From positions 1-64,000 of the forward strand of contig DATLQU010000019.1 of NCBI GenBank assembly GCA_035535015.1: DNA of 64,000 bases, read 5' to 3'. The translations under genes and the position numbers were made by a program. The stretch comes from Palsa-661 sp035535015 (GTDB taxonomy: Bacteria; Actinomycetota; Acidimicrobiia; Acidimicrobiales; UBA8190). The notes beneath the pieces were generated by a model. The model searched no databases, had not been told where the DNA came from, and saw only the letters and a program-made list of their open reading frames with translations. Positions 44,742-53,327 of this stretch are shown here, piece by piece (position 1 is the first letter of the stretch; each line of letters starts with the position of its first letter).

Positions 44742-45146
44742 TCAGGCGGGCCGGAAGACCGGGATATGGAACCCTTCACCGATGTCCTCGAAGTCCACCT
44801 GCAGGGCCATCCCCACCTGTAGCCGGTCGAACTCGCAGCCCACCACGTTGGTCATCATCCGCGGCCCCTCCTCCAGGTCGACCACGGCGGCCACGTAGGG
44901 AACCTTCTCGTTGAAAGGCGGTAGATCGTTCTGGTGCACGATCGACCACGTGTAGAGCGTCGACCGACCGCTGGCGTCCTCCCACGCCACCTCGTCACCC
45001 CCGCACCGGGGACAGAAGGGCCGGGGGTAGTAGTGGGCCTCGCCACAGCTCGCACACCGGGAGATCACCAGCCGGCGCTCGGCTGCCGCGTCCCACCAGG
45101 CCTGGGTGAACTCGTCGGGGGTGGGCAGGTCATACCGGGTGGCCAT
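44742..45146 (-). CDS. Zn-ribbon/OB-fold protein (DUF35 family)
   Basis: 134 aa. The rubredoxin-like ribbon CASCGEAHYYPRPFCPRCGG holds two CxxC pairs (about 31-50), followed by the OB-fold (GRSTLYTWSIVHQ ... PYVAAVVDLEEGPRMMTNVVG). DUF35 proteins partner thiolases, or MaoC hydratases as in ChsH2 of steroid side-chain degradation. In this region with ACADs, SDR and MaoC genes it likely serves such a complex. Confidence 0.92.
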   Translation of the reverse strand: MATRYDLPTPDEFTQAWWDAAAERRLVISRCASCGEAHYYPRPFCPRCGGDEVAWEDASGRSTLYTWSIVHQNDLPPFNEKVPYVAAVVDLEEGPRMMTNVVGCEFDRLQVGMALQVDFEDIGEGFHIPVFRPA

Positions 45147-45315
45147 GGCGGTGTTCTCCTGCGTCTGGGGGGCCGACCCGTCATGATCCCACGGCCCGCC
45201 CCGCTTTGACCCTGGCGCGGGCCATCGGCCATGCTGCCCAGGTTACCGAGCCGGCGTCAACGTGGCCCGGAGACCGCCCCGGAGGCCCCGGCGCGAACAT
45301 TGAGGAGGACACCTG

Positions 45316-46221
45316 ATGGGCATGCTCGACGGCAAGGTCGCCATCGTCACGGGCGCGGGCCGTGGCATCGGACGGGCGGAAGCCATTCTTCTCGCCTCCG
45401 AGGGCGCCAAGGTGATCGTCAACGACGTGGGCGCCAACCGCGAGGGCTCCGGGGCCGACGTCCACCCGGCCCAGCAGACGGTCGATGACATCAAGGCGGC
45501 CGGCGGCGAGGCCGACCTGAACCCCGACGACGTCAGCTCCTGGGCAGGGGCGGAGAACATGGTCAAGCAAGCCGTCGACACCTGGGGCCAGCTCGACATC
45601 CTGGTCAACAACGCCGGCATCCTCCGCGACAAGATGTCGTTCAACATGGACGAGTCCGACTGGGACGACGTCATCCGGGTGCACCTGAAAGGCCACTTCG
45701 CCCCCTCCCACTTCGCCGCCATCCACTGGCGCAACCGCTCCAAGGCGGGGGAAGAGGTCACCGGCCGCATCGTCAACACCGCCTCCGAGGCCGGTCTCTT
45801 CGGCAACGCCGGTCAGGCCAACTACGGCGCCGCCAAAGCCGGTATCGCGGCCATGACCATCGTCTTGGGCCGGGAGCTCGAACGCTACGGGGTGACCTGC
45901 AACGCCATCTCCCCGAGAGCCCGCACCCGTATGACCGAGGACCTCTTCGGCGAGATGGCCAAGGCCGAGGAGGGCAAGTTCGACGCCTTCGGTCCCGAGA
46001 ACGTGGCCCCCCTCGTCGTCTTCCTGGCCTCCCCCGATGCGGCCGACATCAACGGCCAGAACTTCGTCGTCTACGGAGGCTCGGTCTGGGTCATGCAGGG
46101 CTGGGAGCCGGCCGGTGAGTTGAAGCGCGACAGCCGCTGGACGCCGAAGGAACTGGCCGACAACAAGGCAAGCCTCTTCAAGACCCACAAGTCGTCGGTG
46201 CCTCCCTTCGGGGCTTTCTGA
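45316..46221 (+). CDS. SDR dehydrogenase, MFE-2/17beta-HSD4-like 3-hydroxyacyl-CoA dehydrogenase
   Basis: 301 aa with GAGGAGG upstream. TGAGRGIGRAEA (cofactor loop), NDVG after beta-2, LVNNAGILRD, TASEAGLFGNAG (active Ser) and YGAAKAG. The 300-residue length and the extra C-terminal part (RDSRWTPKELADNKASLF) match the SDR part of peroxisomal MFE-2 and mycobacterial steroid-side-chain dehydrogenases. Acts after the hydratase in beta-oxidation. Plus strand, convergent with a MaoC hydratase gene. Confidence 0.92.
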   Translation: MGMLDGKVAIVTGAGRGIGRAEAILLASEGAKVIVNDVGANREGSGADVHPAQQTVDDIKAAGGEADLNPDDVSSWAGAENMVKQAVDTWGQLDILVNNAGILRDKMSFNMDESDWDDVIRVHLKGHFAPSHFAAIHWRNRSKAGEEVTGRIVNTASEAGLFGNAGQANYGAAKAGIAAMTIVLGRELERYGVTCNAISPRARTRMTEDLFGEMAKAEEGKFDAFGPENVAPLVVFLASPDAADINGQNFVVYGGSVWVMQGWEPAGELKRDSRWTPKELADNKASLFKTHKSSVPPFGAF

Positions 46222-46246
46222 CCCCGGCCGGCCGATTCCCTCCGAA

Positions 46247-46302
46247 CCCCGGCTGGCTAACCCCGGCCGGTTGACCGCGGCCGGTTAACCGCGGCTGGGC
46301 AA
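46247..46302. repeat. 14-bp tandem repeat, four copies
   Basis: Degenerate copies of CCCCGGCCGGTTGA / CCGCGGCCGGTTAA at 46247, 46261, 46275 and 46289. The last two run into the 3' end of the MaoC gene; TTAA in the third copy holds its stop codon. Confidence 0.85.
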
Positions 46303-46716
46303 CACGGCCGTGGCCTCGCCCACGACCTTCACTTCGCCGTCGCCGTTGGACAGCGTGCACTCCAGATCGACCAGGTGCCGGCTGTCCTCCACCCGCTTGC
46401 CCGTCACCACGACCTTGGTCGACAGCTCCTCGCCGGGCCACGTCTGGCGGCTGAACCGCACCTGGTAGTGCCGCACGTTCCCGGCACCCACGTAATCGGT
46501 CAGGGCCGTCCCGAGCAGGCCCATGGAGAACATCCCGTGCCCGAAGACGCTCGGCTGCCCGGCGGCGGTGGCGGCGATCTCGTCGTGATGCATGGGGTTG
46601 TAGTCCCCCGACGCCCCCGCGTAGCGCACCAGATCGGTCCGGGTCAGCGTGTGGCTCGTCACCGGCGCCTCGTCGCCCTCTTTCACGTCCTCGAAGTGCA
46701 GTGTGCCCCCTGCCAT
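46285..46716 (-). CDS. MaoC-like enoyl-CoA hydratase (hotdog fold)
   Basis: 143 aa. Hydratase-2 motif RYAGASGDYNPMHHDE holds the catalytic Asp/His pair, followed by FGHGMFSMGLLG. R-specific enoyl-CoA hydratase or steroid-side-chain hydratase. Probably pairs with the second MaoC-like protein at 51843 as a heteromer, as ChsH1/ChsH2-type enzymes do; that is an inference. The stop lies within a tandem repeat. Confidence 0.92.
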   Translation of the reverse strand: MAGGTLHFEDVKEGDEAPVTSHTLTRTDLVRYAGASGDYNPMHHDEIAATAAGQPSVFGHGMFSMGLLGTALTDYVGAGNVRHYQVRFSRQTWPGEELSTKVVVTGKRVEDSRHLVDLECTLSNGDGEVKVVGEATAVLPSRG

Positions 46717-46827
46717 CGCCGTTCCTCCCCTTGGACTTCGCCGGGCTCTTCAGCCCCGACGGGCCGCAGCTTGCGGGCCGCGGCCTCCCACTGTCAAAAC
46801 CGGGCCGGGCCGACGGCGTCGGACCGC

Positions 46828-49071
46828 TCAGTGCCCCGGTTCCGGGTCGCGGGGCAACCCGAGCATCCGCTCGCCGATGACGTTGCGCTGCACCTCGCTC
46901 GTCCCCCCGGCGATGGTCAGGCACCGCGTCGACAAGAACCCGTGGCTCCACTGGGCGCCGGCGCCGTCGGTCGACGCCCCGTCGGCGCCGAGGAGCACGA
47001 GACCGAGCTCCTGCACCCGCTGCTCGTGTTCCACCCCCAGCAGCTTCCGCACACTGGCCTCGGGCCCCGGCTCCACCCCCGACACCGAGCGCAGTGTGGT
47101 CCGTGCGCCCAGTAAGGCGATGGACTGCGCCTCGGCCAGGAGCCCGCCGATCTGGTCGAGGACCACAGCGTCCTCGGCCCAGGGCCCGCTCTCCAAGGAG
47201 CCCAACATGGCCTCGATCCCCAACCCGAAACTGGCCCCCGACGACATGGACACCCGCTCGTTGGCCAGGGTCGTCCGGGCCAGTCGCCACCCGCCGTTCA
47301 CGGAGCCCACCACGCAGTCATCGGGCACGAACACGTCGGTGAAGAAGACCTCGTTGAACATCGCCGCGCCGGTGATCTCCCGCAGGGGCCGCACCTCGAT
47401 GCCGGGAGAGCGCATGTCGACGAGAAAGTACGTGATCCCCTCGTGCTTGGCCGCCTCAGGGTCGGTCCGGGCCAGGCAGATCCCCCAGTCGGACTTCTGC
47501 GCCATGGACGTCCACACCTTCTGCCCGTTCAGCACGTAACCCCCGGTGTCGGCGGAGGCCCGCATGGAGAGCGAGGCCAGGTCGCTGCCCGCCCCGGGCT
47601 CGCTGAAGAGCTGGCACCAGCCGATCGTCCCCTCGAGCGTGGGCTTCACGAAGCGCTCCTGCTGCTCGACCGTCCCGTGGGCGATGATCGTCGGCAAGGC
47701 CCACGCCCCCACGGCGATCGAGGGCCGGAAAACGCCGGCCGCCGCCATCTCCTCGTCGATCACCAGCTGCTCGACCGCTCCCGCCCCGCGCCCGTAGGGA
47801 GGGGGCCAGTGCGGGGCCAGCAGACCGTTCTCGACGATCAGCCGTCGCTTCTCGGCGGTGCCCGGGGCCGCCGCCACCTCGGCCACGATGGCGCGGATCT
47901 CGCCCCGCAGGGACTCGGCGTCGGCCGGCAGCTCGCTGGCCAGCATCCGTCGGCCCCCGGCCAGCGCGGCGCGCGACGCCTCGGTCCGCAGTGCGGCCGA
48001 CCCTCCGAGCAGCTGACGTAGCGACAACGACCGCCGCAGGTGGATATGGGCGTCGTGCTCCCAGGTGAAGCCCATCCCCCCGAGCACCTGCACACATCCC
48101 TTGGCCGCTTCGACATAGCAGTCGAGGGCCACGGCCCCGGCCAGAACGGCTGACAGGGCGGCCTGGTCGGCGTCGTCGCCGTCGGCCGCCCGGGCCGCGT
48201 CCCAGGCCAACGCCGTGGTCTGCTCCACGGAGACGAACATGTCGGCCAGCCGGTGCTTGATGGCCTGGAACTGCCCGATCGGCCGGCCGAATTGACGACG
48301 TTCCTTGGCGTAGTCGGAGGCCGTCTCCAGACACCACCGGGCCCCGCCGGCGCATTCAGCCGCCGATATGGCCAGGGCCATCTCGCGCACGAGCGCGGTG
48401 GTCACACCGGCCATTCGACGCTCGGGGGCCACCACTGCCCCGTTCACGTGCACAGCCACCACCCGTCGCGTCAGGTCCAGGCTGGCCAGGGGCTCGATCT
48501 CCACCCCGGGTCCGTCGAGCTCGAGGGCACACCACATCGACTCCCCCGCCCCCCCGGACGCATGGGCGGGCACGAGCAACAGCCGGGCCCCCGCTCCGGC
48601 GGCCAGCATCGGCCGTACCGTCCCCGTCACCGTCAGCGTGCCGTCGTCACCCAAGGAAGCGTTCAGGGACCCACTCCCCGGTAGCGCCACGGCCGCCGGT
48701 CGGCTGCCGTCGACGAGTGACGGCAGCAGCTCCTTGCCGTCGGCCGGGTCCGACGATCCCGACACCACGGCGGCCGCCAGCATGGTGGGGACCACGGGCC
48801 CCGGGGCCGCCGCCCGGGCCAATTCCTCCACCACCACGGCCAGCTCCATCAGCCCGAATCCCTGGCCGCCGTATTCCTCGGCCACATGGATCCCGAGCCA
48901 GCCCTGACCGGCCAATTCGTCCCAGAACGGCGGCAGGGTCTCGGTCTCGGCGTCGAGCAGCGCCCGCGGCACCTCGGCCGGGCACTTCGCCTCCACCCAC
49001 CGCCGCACCGTCCGCCGGAGCTCCTCGTGGTCCTCCCCGATCCCGATCGGCATCTGCCCACCCTCCGTCAT
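46828..49071 (-). CDS. two-domain acyl-CoA dehydrogenase (FadE34-like fusion)
   Basis: 747 aa, with two ACAD modules in one chain. Module 1 (about 5-370) has RQFGRPIGQFQAIKHRLADM and VQVLGGMGFTWEHDAH. Module 2 (about 385-745) has LFSEPGAGSDLASLSMRA, YVLNGQKVWTSMAQKSDW and TIAGGTSEVQRNVIGERMLG. The FAD and substrate motifs of the second are the more complete. This architecture is that of FadE34-type enzymes for bile-acid or steroid-type branched side chains, where alpha and beta subunits are fused. Minus strand, 111 bp upstream of MaoC. Confidence 0.93.
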   Translation of the reverse strand: MTEGGQMPIGIGEDHEELRRTVRRWVEAKCPAEVPRALLDAETETLPPFWDELAGQGWLGIHVAEEYGGQGFGLMELAVVVEELARAAAPGPVVPTMLAAAVVSGSSDPADGKELLPSLVDGSRPAAVALPGSGSLNASLGDDGTLTVTGTVRPMLAAGAGARLLLVPAHASGGAGESMWCALELDGPGVEIEPLASLDLTRRVVAVHVNGAVVAPERRMAGVTTALVREMALAISAAECAGGARWCLETASDYAKERRQFGRPIGQFQAIKHRLADMFVSVEQTTALAWDAARAADGDDADQAALSAVLAGAVALDCYVEAAKGCVQVLGGMGFTWEHDAHIHLRRSLSLRQLLGGSAALRTEASRAALAGGRRMLASELPADAESLRGEIRAIVAEVAAAPGTAEKRRLIVENGLLAPHWPPPYGRGAGAVEQLVIDEEMAAAGVFRPSIAVGAWALPTIIAHGTVEQQERFVKPTLEGTIGWCQLFSEPGAGSDLASLSMRASADTGGYVLNGQKVWTSMAQKSDWGICLARTDPEAAKHEGITYFLVDMRSPGIEVRPLREITGAAMFNEVFFTDVFVPDDCVVGSVNGGWRLARTTLANERVSMSSGASFGLGIEAMLGSLESGPWAEDAVVLDQIGGLLAEAQSIALLGARTTLRSVSGVEPGPEASVRKLLGVEHEQRVQELGLVLLGADGASTDGAGAQWSHGFLSTRCLTIAGGTSEVQRNVIGERMLGLPRDPEPGH

Positions 49072-49148
49072 CTCGAGCCGGAGCGCTTGGCCGGCGAAAA
49101 CTAGAACACGTTACGCCGCAGCTGCGACCGCCGGCCAGCGCTGCCCGC

Positions 49149-49233
49149 CACCCGGCGCTCTCCACCACCCGGCGCCGTCCGCCACCCGGCGCTCTCCACC
49201 ACCCGGCGCCGTCCACCACCCGGCACGGTCCGG
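49149..49233. repeat. 17-bp tandem repeat, five copies
   Basis: Unit CACCCGGCGCTCTCCAC alternating with CACCCGGCGCCGTCCRC at 49149, 49166, 49183, 49200 and 49217. Lies between the two-domain ACAD start and a decayed VOC gene. Confidence 0.92.
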
Positions 49234-49269
49234 TGTCCCATCACCGGGTCTGCTCTCGCCTTCGTAAAG

Positions 49270-49585
49270 TGGCGCCGAAGGCCCTCACCAAGCGGCAGCT
49301 CATCTCGGTCCCGGTCACCGACCAGGCCCGGGCCTTCTACGTCGACACGCTGAGCTTCGAGGTGGTCCGCGACGACGTCGATCGCCCTCGTCACCCGGTT
49401 CGAGACCAGCCGGCGGGTCGATGAAGGGCATCGTGGTGCAAGAGCGACGATCTCGACGCCGACGTCCACGCCCGGCGCCACCGCGGTCTGGCCACCAGGG
49501 ACGTCGAGGAGGCGACGTGGGGCCGCTTCGTCATTCTGGCCGATCCCGAAGGCACCGGGAACGTGCGGCAGACGACCGGGCCTTA
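49270..49585 (+). pseudogene. decayed VOC/glyoxalase-family gene
   Basis: Plus-strand pieces in three frames line up as one VOC protein. Frame 1: KALTKRQLISVPVTDQARAF ... SFEVVRDDV. Next frame: SIALVTRFETS. Then MKGIVV, and in another frame DDLDADVHA ... EATWGRFVILADPEGTGNVRQ. At least two frameshifts and an internal deletion prevent a full product. Confidence 0.75.
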
Positions 49586-49586
49586 G

Positions 49587-49905
49587 GCGCACTCACCGAG
49601 TTGTCGAAGTCTCTGGCATCGAAGTTGGAATTCGCGAAGTCGACACCCGCCGGTTGCGAGACCCGATGCGTCGTTGGACAGCGTCGGCGTCTCGCTGTTG
49701 ATGTCGGCGGTGACCGTGTAGACGATCGAGGAATTGGCGGGCAGGTCAACGGTGTCGTCGATGATGCCCGTCCCGCCGACCGAGGACCCACTGGCCCCTC
49801 CGGGGGGTTCGAATAGGTGTCGGTGCTGAAGTCGGCATTGTCGGTGAAGTCGTCGGTCACGGTCAGGCCGCTCAGATCCCGGGACCAGCTGGTCCCTCAA
49901 CGTCA
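49587..49905 (-). pseudogene. fragment of a DUF11-type surface protein
   Basis: Minus-strand frames carry pieces of a DUF11 repeat: TVTDDFTDNADFSTDTYSN in one, GTGIIDDTVDLPANSSIVY plus TVTADINSETPTLSNDA in the next, and PAGVDFANSNFDARDFDNSV in the third. Order and spacing match one domain broken by frameshifts, with no start or wall-sorting end. A remnant of a larger extracellular protein. Confidence 0.6.
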
Positions 49906-49916
49906 GGCGATCGAGG

Positions 49917-50366
49917 TCAGAAGATCCCGATCACGTGGTCGATGGACCACACCTGCCAGCCGTGAAGCCCGAGGATCACCACGGCGGCCAGCACCATCAT
50001 GGCGTTCTGCCCCTGCTCGGCCCAGTCGTGGATCATCAGCACGAAATAGAGCAGGTTCAGGGCGATGCTGGCGAAGGCCGCCACCGGCGTCAGGAAGCCC
50101 AGTGTCAACCCGAGCCCCAGTGACAACTCGCTCATCAGCACCACCCAGGTCATCGCCTTCGGATGGGGCTTCACCACGGCGTCGAAGCCTTTGCCGACGA
50201 CCTTGAATTTGTGCTTGGCGGCGATGTCGGCGGCCCAGGTGATCCCGGCCTGACGCTTGATCCAGGCCTCCAGGTTCTTGTGCCGGAAGCTCTCCAGCCA
50301 CCACAGTCCCAACCCAATCCGCAACACGGCGGCCCACTCGGCGCCGCTCAGCCAGGTGGTCTTCAC
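49917..50366 (-). CDS. DoxX-family membrane protein
   Basis: 149 aa from GTG at 50366; the start overlaps the MFS stop by 4 nt (GTGA). Four hydrophobic segments (AAVLRIGLGLWWLESF, MTWVVLMSELSLGLGLTLGF, FASIALNLLYFVLMIHDW, AMMVLAAVVILGL) fit the DoxX/DoxD fold. DoxX-like proteins are found in oxidative-stress and thiosulfate:quinone oxidoreductase contexts; no specific role can be given here. Confidence 0.82.
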   Translation of the reverse strand: MKTTWLSGAEWAAVLRIGLGLWWLESFRHKNLEAWIKRQAGITWAADIAAKHKFKVVGKGFDAVVKPHPKAMTWVVLMSELSLGLGLTLGFLTPVAAFASIALNLLYFVLMIHDWAEQGQNAMMVLAAVVILGLHGWQVWSIDHVIGIF

Positions 50367-51820
50367 GGCCGAGTTTCTAGCATGCGCCCGCCGTCTCTCT
50401 CCGGACTCCGCACCGTCGCGGCGGCGGGCACCACCCGGGGGATGGTCACCGTCAGACCCAGCCCCACCAGGGCGGCCACCACCGCGGCGGCGTCGACCGC
50501 CCGCAGACCGGGGGCTCGCCCGTGACCGAGGGCGAGCGACAGCGCCAGGGCGGCGCCCCCCACTCCGGCGCCGACGGCCACCCCCAGCGTCACCAGCACC
50601 TGCATGGCGGCGATCGACCCGCCCTGGCGTCCGGCCCCCGCACTCGACAGCACGACGAGCGTCGTCGTGGCATAGGACAGGCCCATCCCGGCGCCCGCCA
50701 CCGCCCAGGCCACGAATCCCCACCACCACGGGGTCCTCGCCCAGTCGAGCGTGAACACCCCGCCGATCCCGAGAGCCACCAACACGAGTCCCGCGGCGCA
50801 CAACCGACGGGGCCCCACCACCGAGACGTAGCGCGCCTGGACCCACGACCCGGCCGTCCACGTGAGCGCCGCCACCGTCAACACCACCCCGGCCTCGGTC
50901 ACGCTGCGGTGGTGAAGCGACGTCAGCGACAGAGGCAGGAAGGCCTCGGCGCTGAAGAAGGCCAGGTTCACCAGCGCGGCGACCGCCATGGTCCCGAGCT
51001 GCCGGTTGTCGGCCCGGCCACCGCCCGCGGCCCGGCGCGGGATCACCGCCCGCAGGGCGCGCACCACGAGCACGAGGCCGATCGACCCGAGCGCCGGCGA
51101 CAGCACGGCCCGGCGCCAACTCAGGGCCTCGATCACGAGCGCCGTGCCCCCGGCCAAAGTCACCGCCATGGCGATGCCGGCGGCCCGGGCCAGATCGCGT
51201 GGCTCCGGGTTCCCCGACGGCTCCTCGCCCGCGGCGATGTCGGTGCGGGCGATGGCGGGAAGGGCGATGGCGGCGGCGACCAGGGTGGCGGGAATGATTC
51301 CCAGGAACACCACCCGCCAACTCAGGTCCTCGGCCACCACCCCGGCCACGGCCGGACCGACCACCCCGGGGATCACCCAGGCGGTGGACATCGCGGCGTA
51401 GGCCCGGGGCCGCAGATGGGCCGGGTAGCCGCGCCCCACCAGCACGTTCAATGTCACCACGAGCACCCCGGCCCCCGCACCCTGCACCACCCGGCCCGCC
51501 ACCAGCACCACCATGCTGGGGGCGGCCCCGTCGATGGCCAACCCCACGCAGAACAGCCCCACGGCCACCAGCGTCGGCCGCAGCATCCCGATCCGGTCGA
51601 CCAGCGGTCCGGTCACCACGATCCCCACCAGCTGGGCCAGCATGAAGGCGCTGAAGGTCCACCCGTAGAGCCGGAGCCCGCCCAGATGCCGCACCACCAC
51701 GGGTAAGACGGTGGAGACGGCGATGGCCTCGAAGGCGATGAACGAGACCACCAGCACCATCCCGGTGGTCAGCCGCCTCCGCCCGGGTCCGAGGATCGAG
51801 TCGCGCCGCTCTGACTCCAT
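50363..51820 (-). CDS. MFS transporter (drug:H+ antiporter DHA2-like)
   Basis: 485 aa with about 14 hydrophobic helices. MFS motif A is GPLVDRIGMLRP in the loop after helix 2, and motif C-like GVVGPAVAGVVAEDLSWR lies near helix 5, which marks an exporter of the DHA2 class. Substrate unknown. Cotranslated with DoxX through a GTGA overlap. Confidence 0.92.
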   Translation of the reverse strand: MESERRDSILGPGRRRLTTGMVLVVSFIAFEAIAVSTVLPVVVRHLGGLRLYGWTFSAFMLAQLVGIVVTGPLVDRIGMLRPTLVAVGLFCVGLAIDGAAPSMVVLVAGRVVQGAGAGVLVVTLNVLVGRGYPAHLRPRAYAAMSTAWVIPGVVGPAVAGVVAEDLSWRVVFLGIIPATLVAAAIALPAIARTDIAAGEEPSGNPEPRDLARAAGIAMAVTLAGGTALVIEALSWRRAVLSPALGSIGLVLVVRALRAVIPRRAAGGGRADNRQLGTMAVAALVNLAFFSAEAFLPLSLTSLHHRSVTEAGVVLTVAALTWTAGSWVQARYVSVVGPRRLCAAGLVLVALGIGGVFTLDWARTPWWWGFVAWAVAGAGMGLSYATTTLVVLSSAGAGRQGGSIAAMQVLVTLGVAVGAGVGGAALALSLALGHGRAPGLRAVDAAAVVAALVGLGLTVTIPRVVPAAATVRSPERDGGRMLETRP

Positions 51821-51842
51821 CGCCTCATGCCGACCGATCCGG

Positions 51843-52340
51843 TCAGCCCCGGTGGATCAAGTTGAACTTGGAGCTGACCACCGGCTCCCCGGTGGCGGCG
51901 TCTTTCCACACCGTCTCGGTCACGATGAAGGTCATCGTCCGGCCCTTGGACTCCTTGGCGTAGGCGTCCACCACCGTCCCCTCGCCTTCGAGCACGTCAC
52001 CGACGAAGACGGGTCGGTGATAGGTGAACTCCTGCTCGCCGTGCAGGATCAGCCCGCCGCCAGCCATCAGCGGACCGATCACCTCGGCCATGGCGTTGGC
52101 CGTGGGCTTGTCGCCGGGCTGGACCTCGCTGAACTCACCCCAGGACTGCATCACGAACGGCCACGTGGGAGGAGCGGGGATGGCGTCGAAGCCCGCTTCC
52201 TTGGCCGCCCGGGGGTCGCGGTAGACGGGGTTGCGGTCGCACACGGCGGTGGCGAAGTTGGCGACGGGGCCGCGTTCGACGACGACTTTGGACTTGCTCA
52301 TCGGCTTCCCGATCAGCTTCTTCAGGTCGACCTCGGCCAT
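51843..52340 (-). CDS. MaoC-like dehydratase, N-terminal-type (FAS1-DH-like hotdog)
   Basis: 165 aa from ATG at 52340 with GGAGG upstream. KLIGKPMSKSKVVVERGPVANFA, CDRNPVYRDPRAAKEAGF, PPTWPFVMQSWG and LHGEQEFTYHRPVFVGDVLEG match the N-terminal MaoC half found in HadA/ChsH-like heterodimers; the catalytic D/H pair of the hydratase-2 motif is absent, as expected for the partner subunit. Likely pairs with a catalytic MaoC such as the one at 46285. Confidence 0.88.
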   Translation of the reverse strand: MAEVDLKKLIGKPMSKSKVVVERGPVANFATAVCDRNPVYRDPRAAKEAGFDAIPAPPTWPFVMQSWGEFSEVQPGDKPTANAMAEVIGPLMAGGGLILHGEQEFTYHRPVFVGDVLEGEGTVVDAYAKESKGRTMTFIVTETVWKDAATGEPVVSSKFNLIHRG

Positions 52341-52457
52341 CGTCGCCTCCACGGCTCGGCCCACCGTCCGCGGGCGGGGGAACAGGATCTGATTACGCTG
52401 CGCCACCGTAGCGGGGGCGGCACTTTCGGGTCGAACGCCGCCCCTGCCACCGCCCCA

Positions 52458-52676
52458 ATGCCCGAATTCGAGACCCTCGCCTACGAGAAGTCCGACGCCG
52501 TGGCCTGGATCACCTTGAACCCTCCCGACGTCATCAATTCGTTCAACACCAATCAAATCGTTCAACACCACCATGCAACGCGAGCGGCCCGACCTCTGGC
52601 GCTGGCGCTGGCTCCGCCGTCACGACCCCGTCCGGGTCGTCGTCCGGGCTGGCCACTGCCGGCTGGCGGCCGCCGC
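52458..52676 (+). pseudogene. truncated crotonase gene with a 19-bp duplication
   Basis: ATG at 52458 opens MPEFETLAYEKSDAVAWITL, an enoyl-CoA hydratase N-terminus, up to INSFNT. There a 13-bp direct repeat (TCGTTCAACACCA at 52539 and 52558, period 19) shifts the frame. Removing 19 bp restores SFNTTMQRERPDLWRW ... RRHDPVRVVV, a normal crotonase continuation. The gene then runs out at the rdgB 3' end after about 70 codons. Confidence 0.75.
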
Positions 52677-53327
52677 TCAGCCGAGCCCCGCGGCCAGGGC
52701 CCGAAAGGCCTTTCCCCGGTGCGACACCGCGCTCTTCTCAGCCATCGTCATCTCGGCGTAGGTCCGACCGTCACCTCCAGTGGGCACGAACACCGGGTCG
52801 TAGCCGAACCCGCCGCTGCCTCGCCGTTCCCCGGCGATCACCCCCTCGACCACCCCGTGGGCCACGATGTCGCCGCGGTCGGGGAAGCAGGCGATGGCCA
52901 CGGTCCGAAAACGCGCCCGTCTGGCCTCGGCGCCCACGGCCGACACCCGGGCCAACTCGTCCAGCAGCTTGCTCACGTTGTCGGCGTAGCTGGCCCCGGC
53001 CCCGGCGTACCGGGCCGAGTACACCCCGGGCGCGCCGTCCAGGGCGTCGACCTCGAGCCCGGTGTCGTCGGCGATGGCCGCCAAGCCCGTGGCCTCGACC
53101 AGGGCCATCGCCTTCAGCCGGGCGTTCTCCTCCAGCGTCTCACCGGTCTCCTCGACCTCGGCCACCTCGGCGGGACCCGGACGCATCTCGATGACCACAC
53201 CGGCCGTCTCCGACACGATGGCCGTGATCTCCTTGGCCTTGTCGACATTGGCCGTGGCCAGCACCACCCGCAACGGCACTGCGTCGCCGCGGCCGACCGA
53301 CCGTGTCCCCTTGCCGTGGCGTGTCAC
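52677..53327 (-). CDS. rdgB: XTP/dITP pyrophosphatase (HAM1/RdgB)
   Basis: 216 aa, GTG start. Motifs: LATANVDKAKEITAIV (about 23-38; substrate loop), ADDTGLEVDALDGAPGVYSARYAG and GSGGFGYDPVF, AEMTMAEKSAVSHRGKAF. Removes deaminated purine nucleotides from the pool. Its start overlaps the rph stop by 4 nt (GTGA). Conserved order murI-MBL-rph-rdgB as in mycobacteria. Confidence 0.96.
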   Translation of the reverse strand: MTRHGKGTRSVGRGDAVPLRVVLATANVDKAKEITAIVSETAGVVIEMRPGPAEVAEVEETGETLEENARLKAMALVEATGLAAIADDTGLEVDALDGAPGVYSARYAGAGASYADNVSKLLDELARVSAVGAEARRARFRTVAIACFPDRGDIVAHGVVEGVIAGERRGSGGFGYDPVFVPTGGDGRTYAEMTMAEKSAVSHRGKAFRALAAGLG

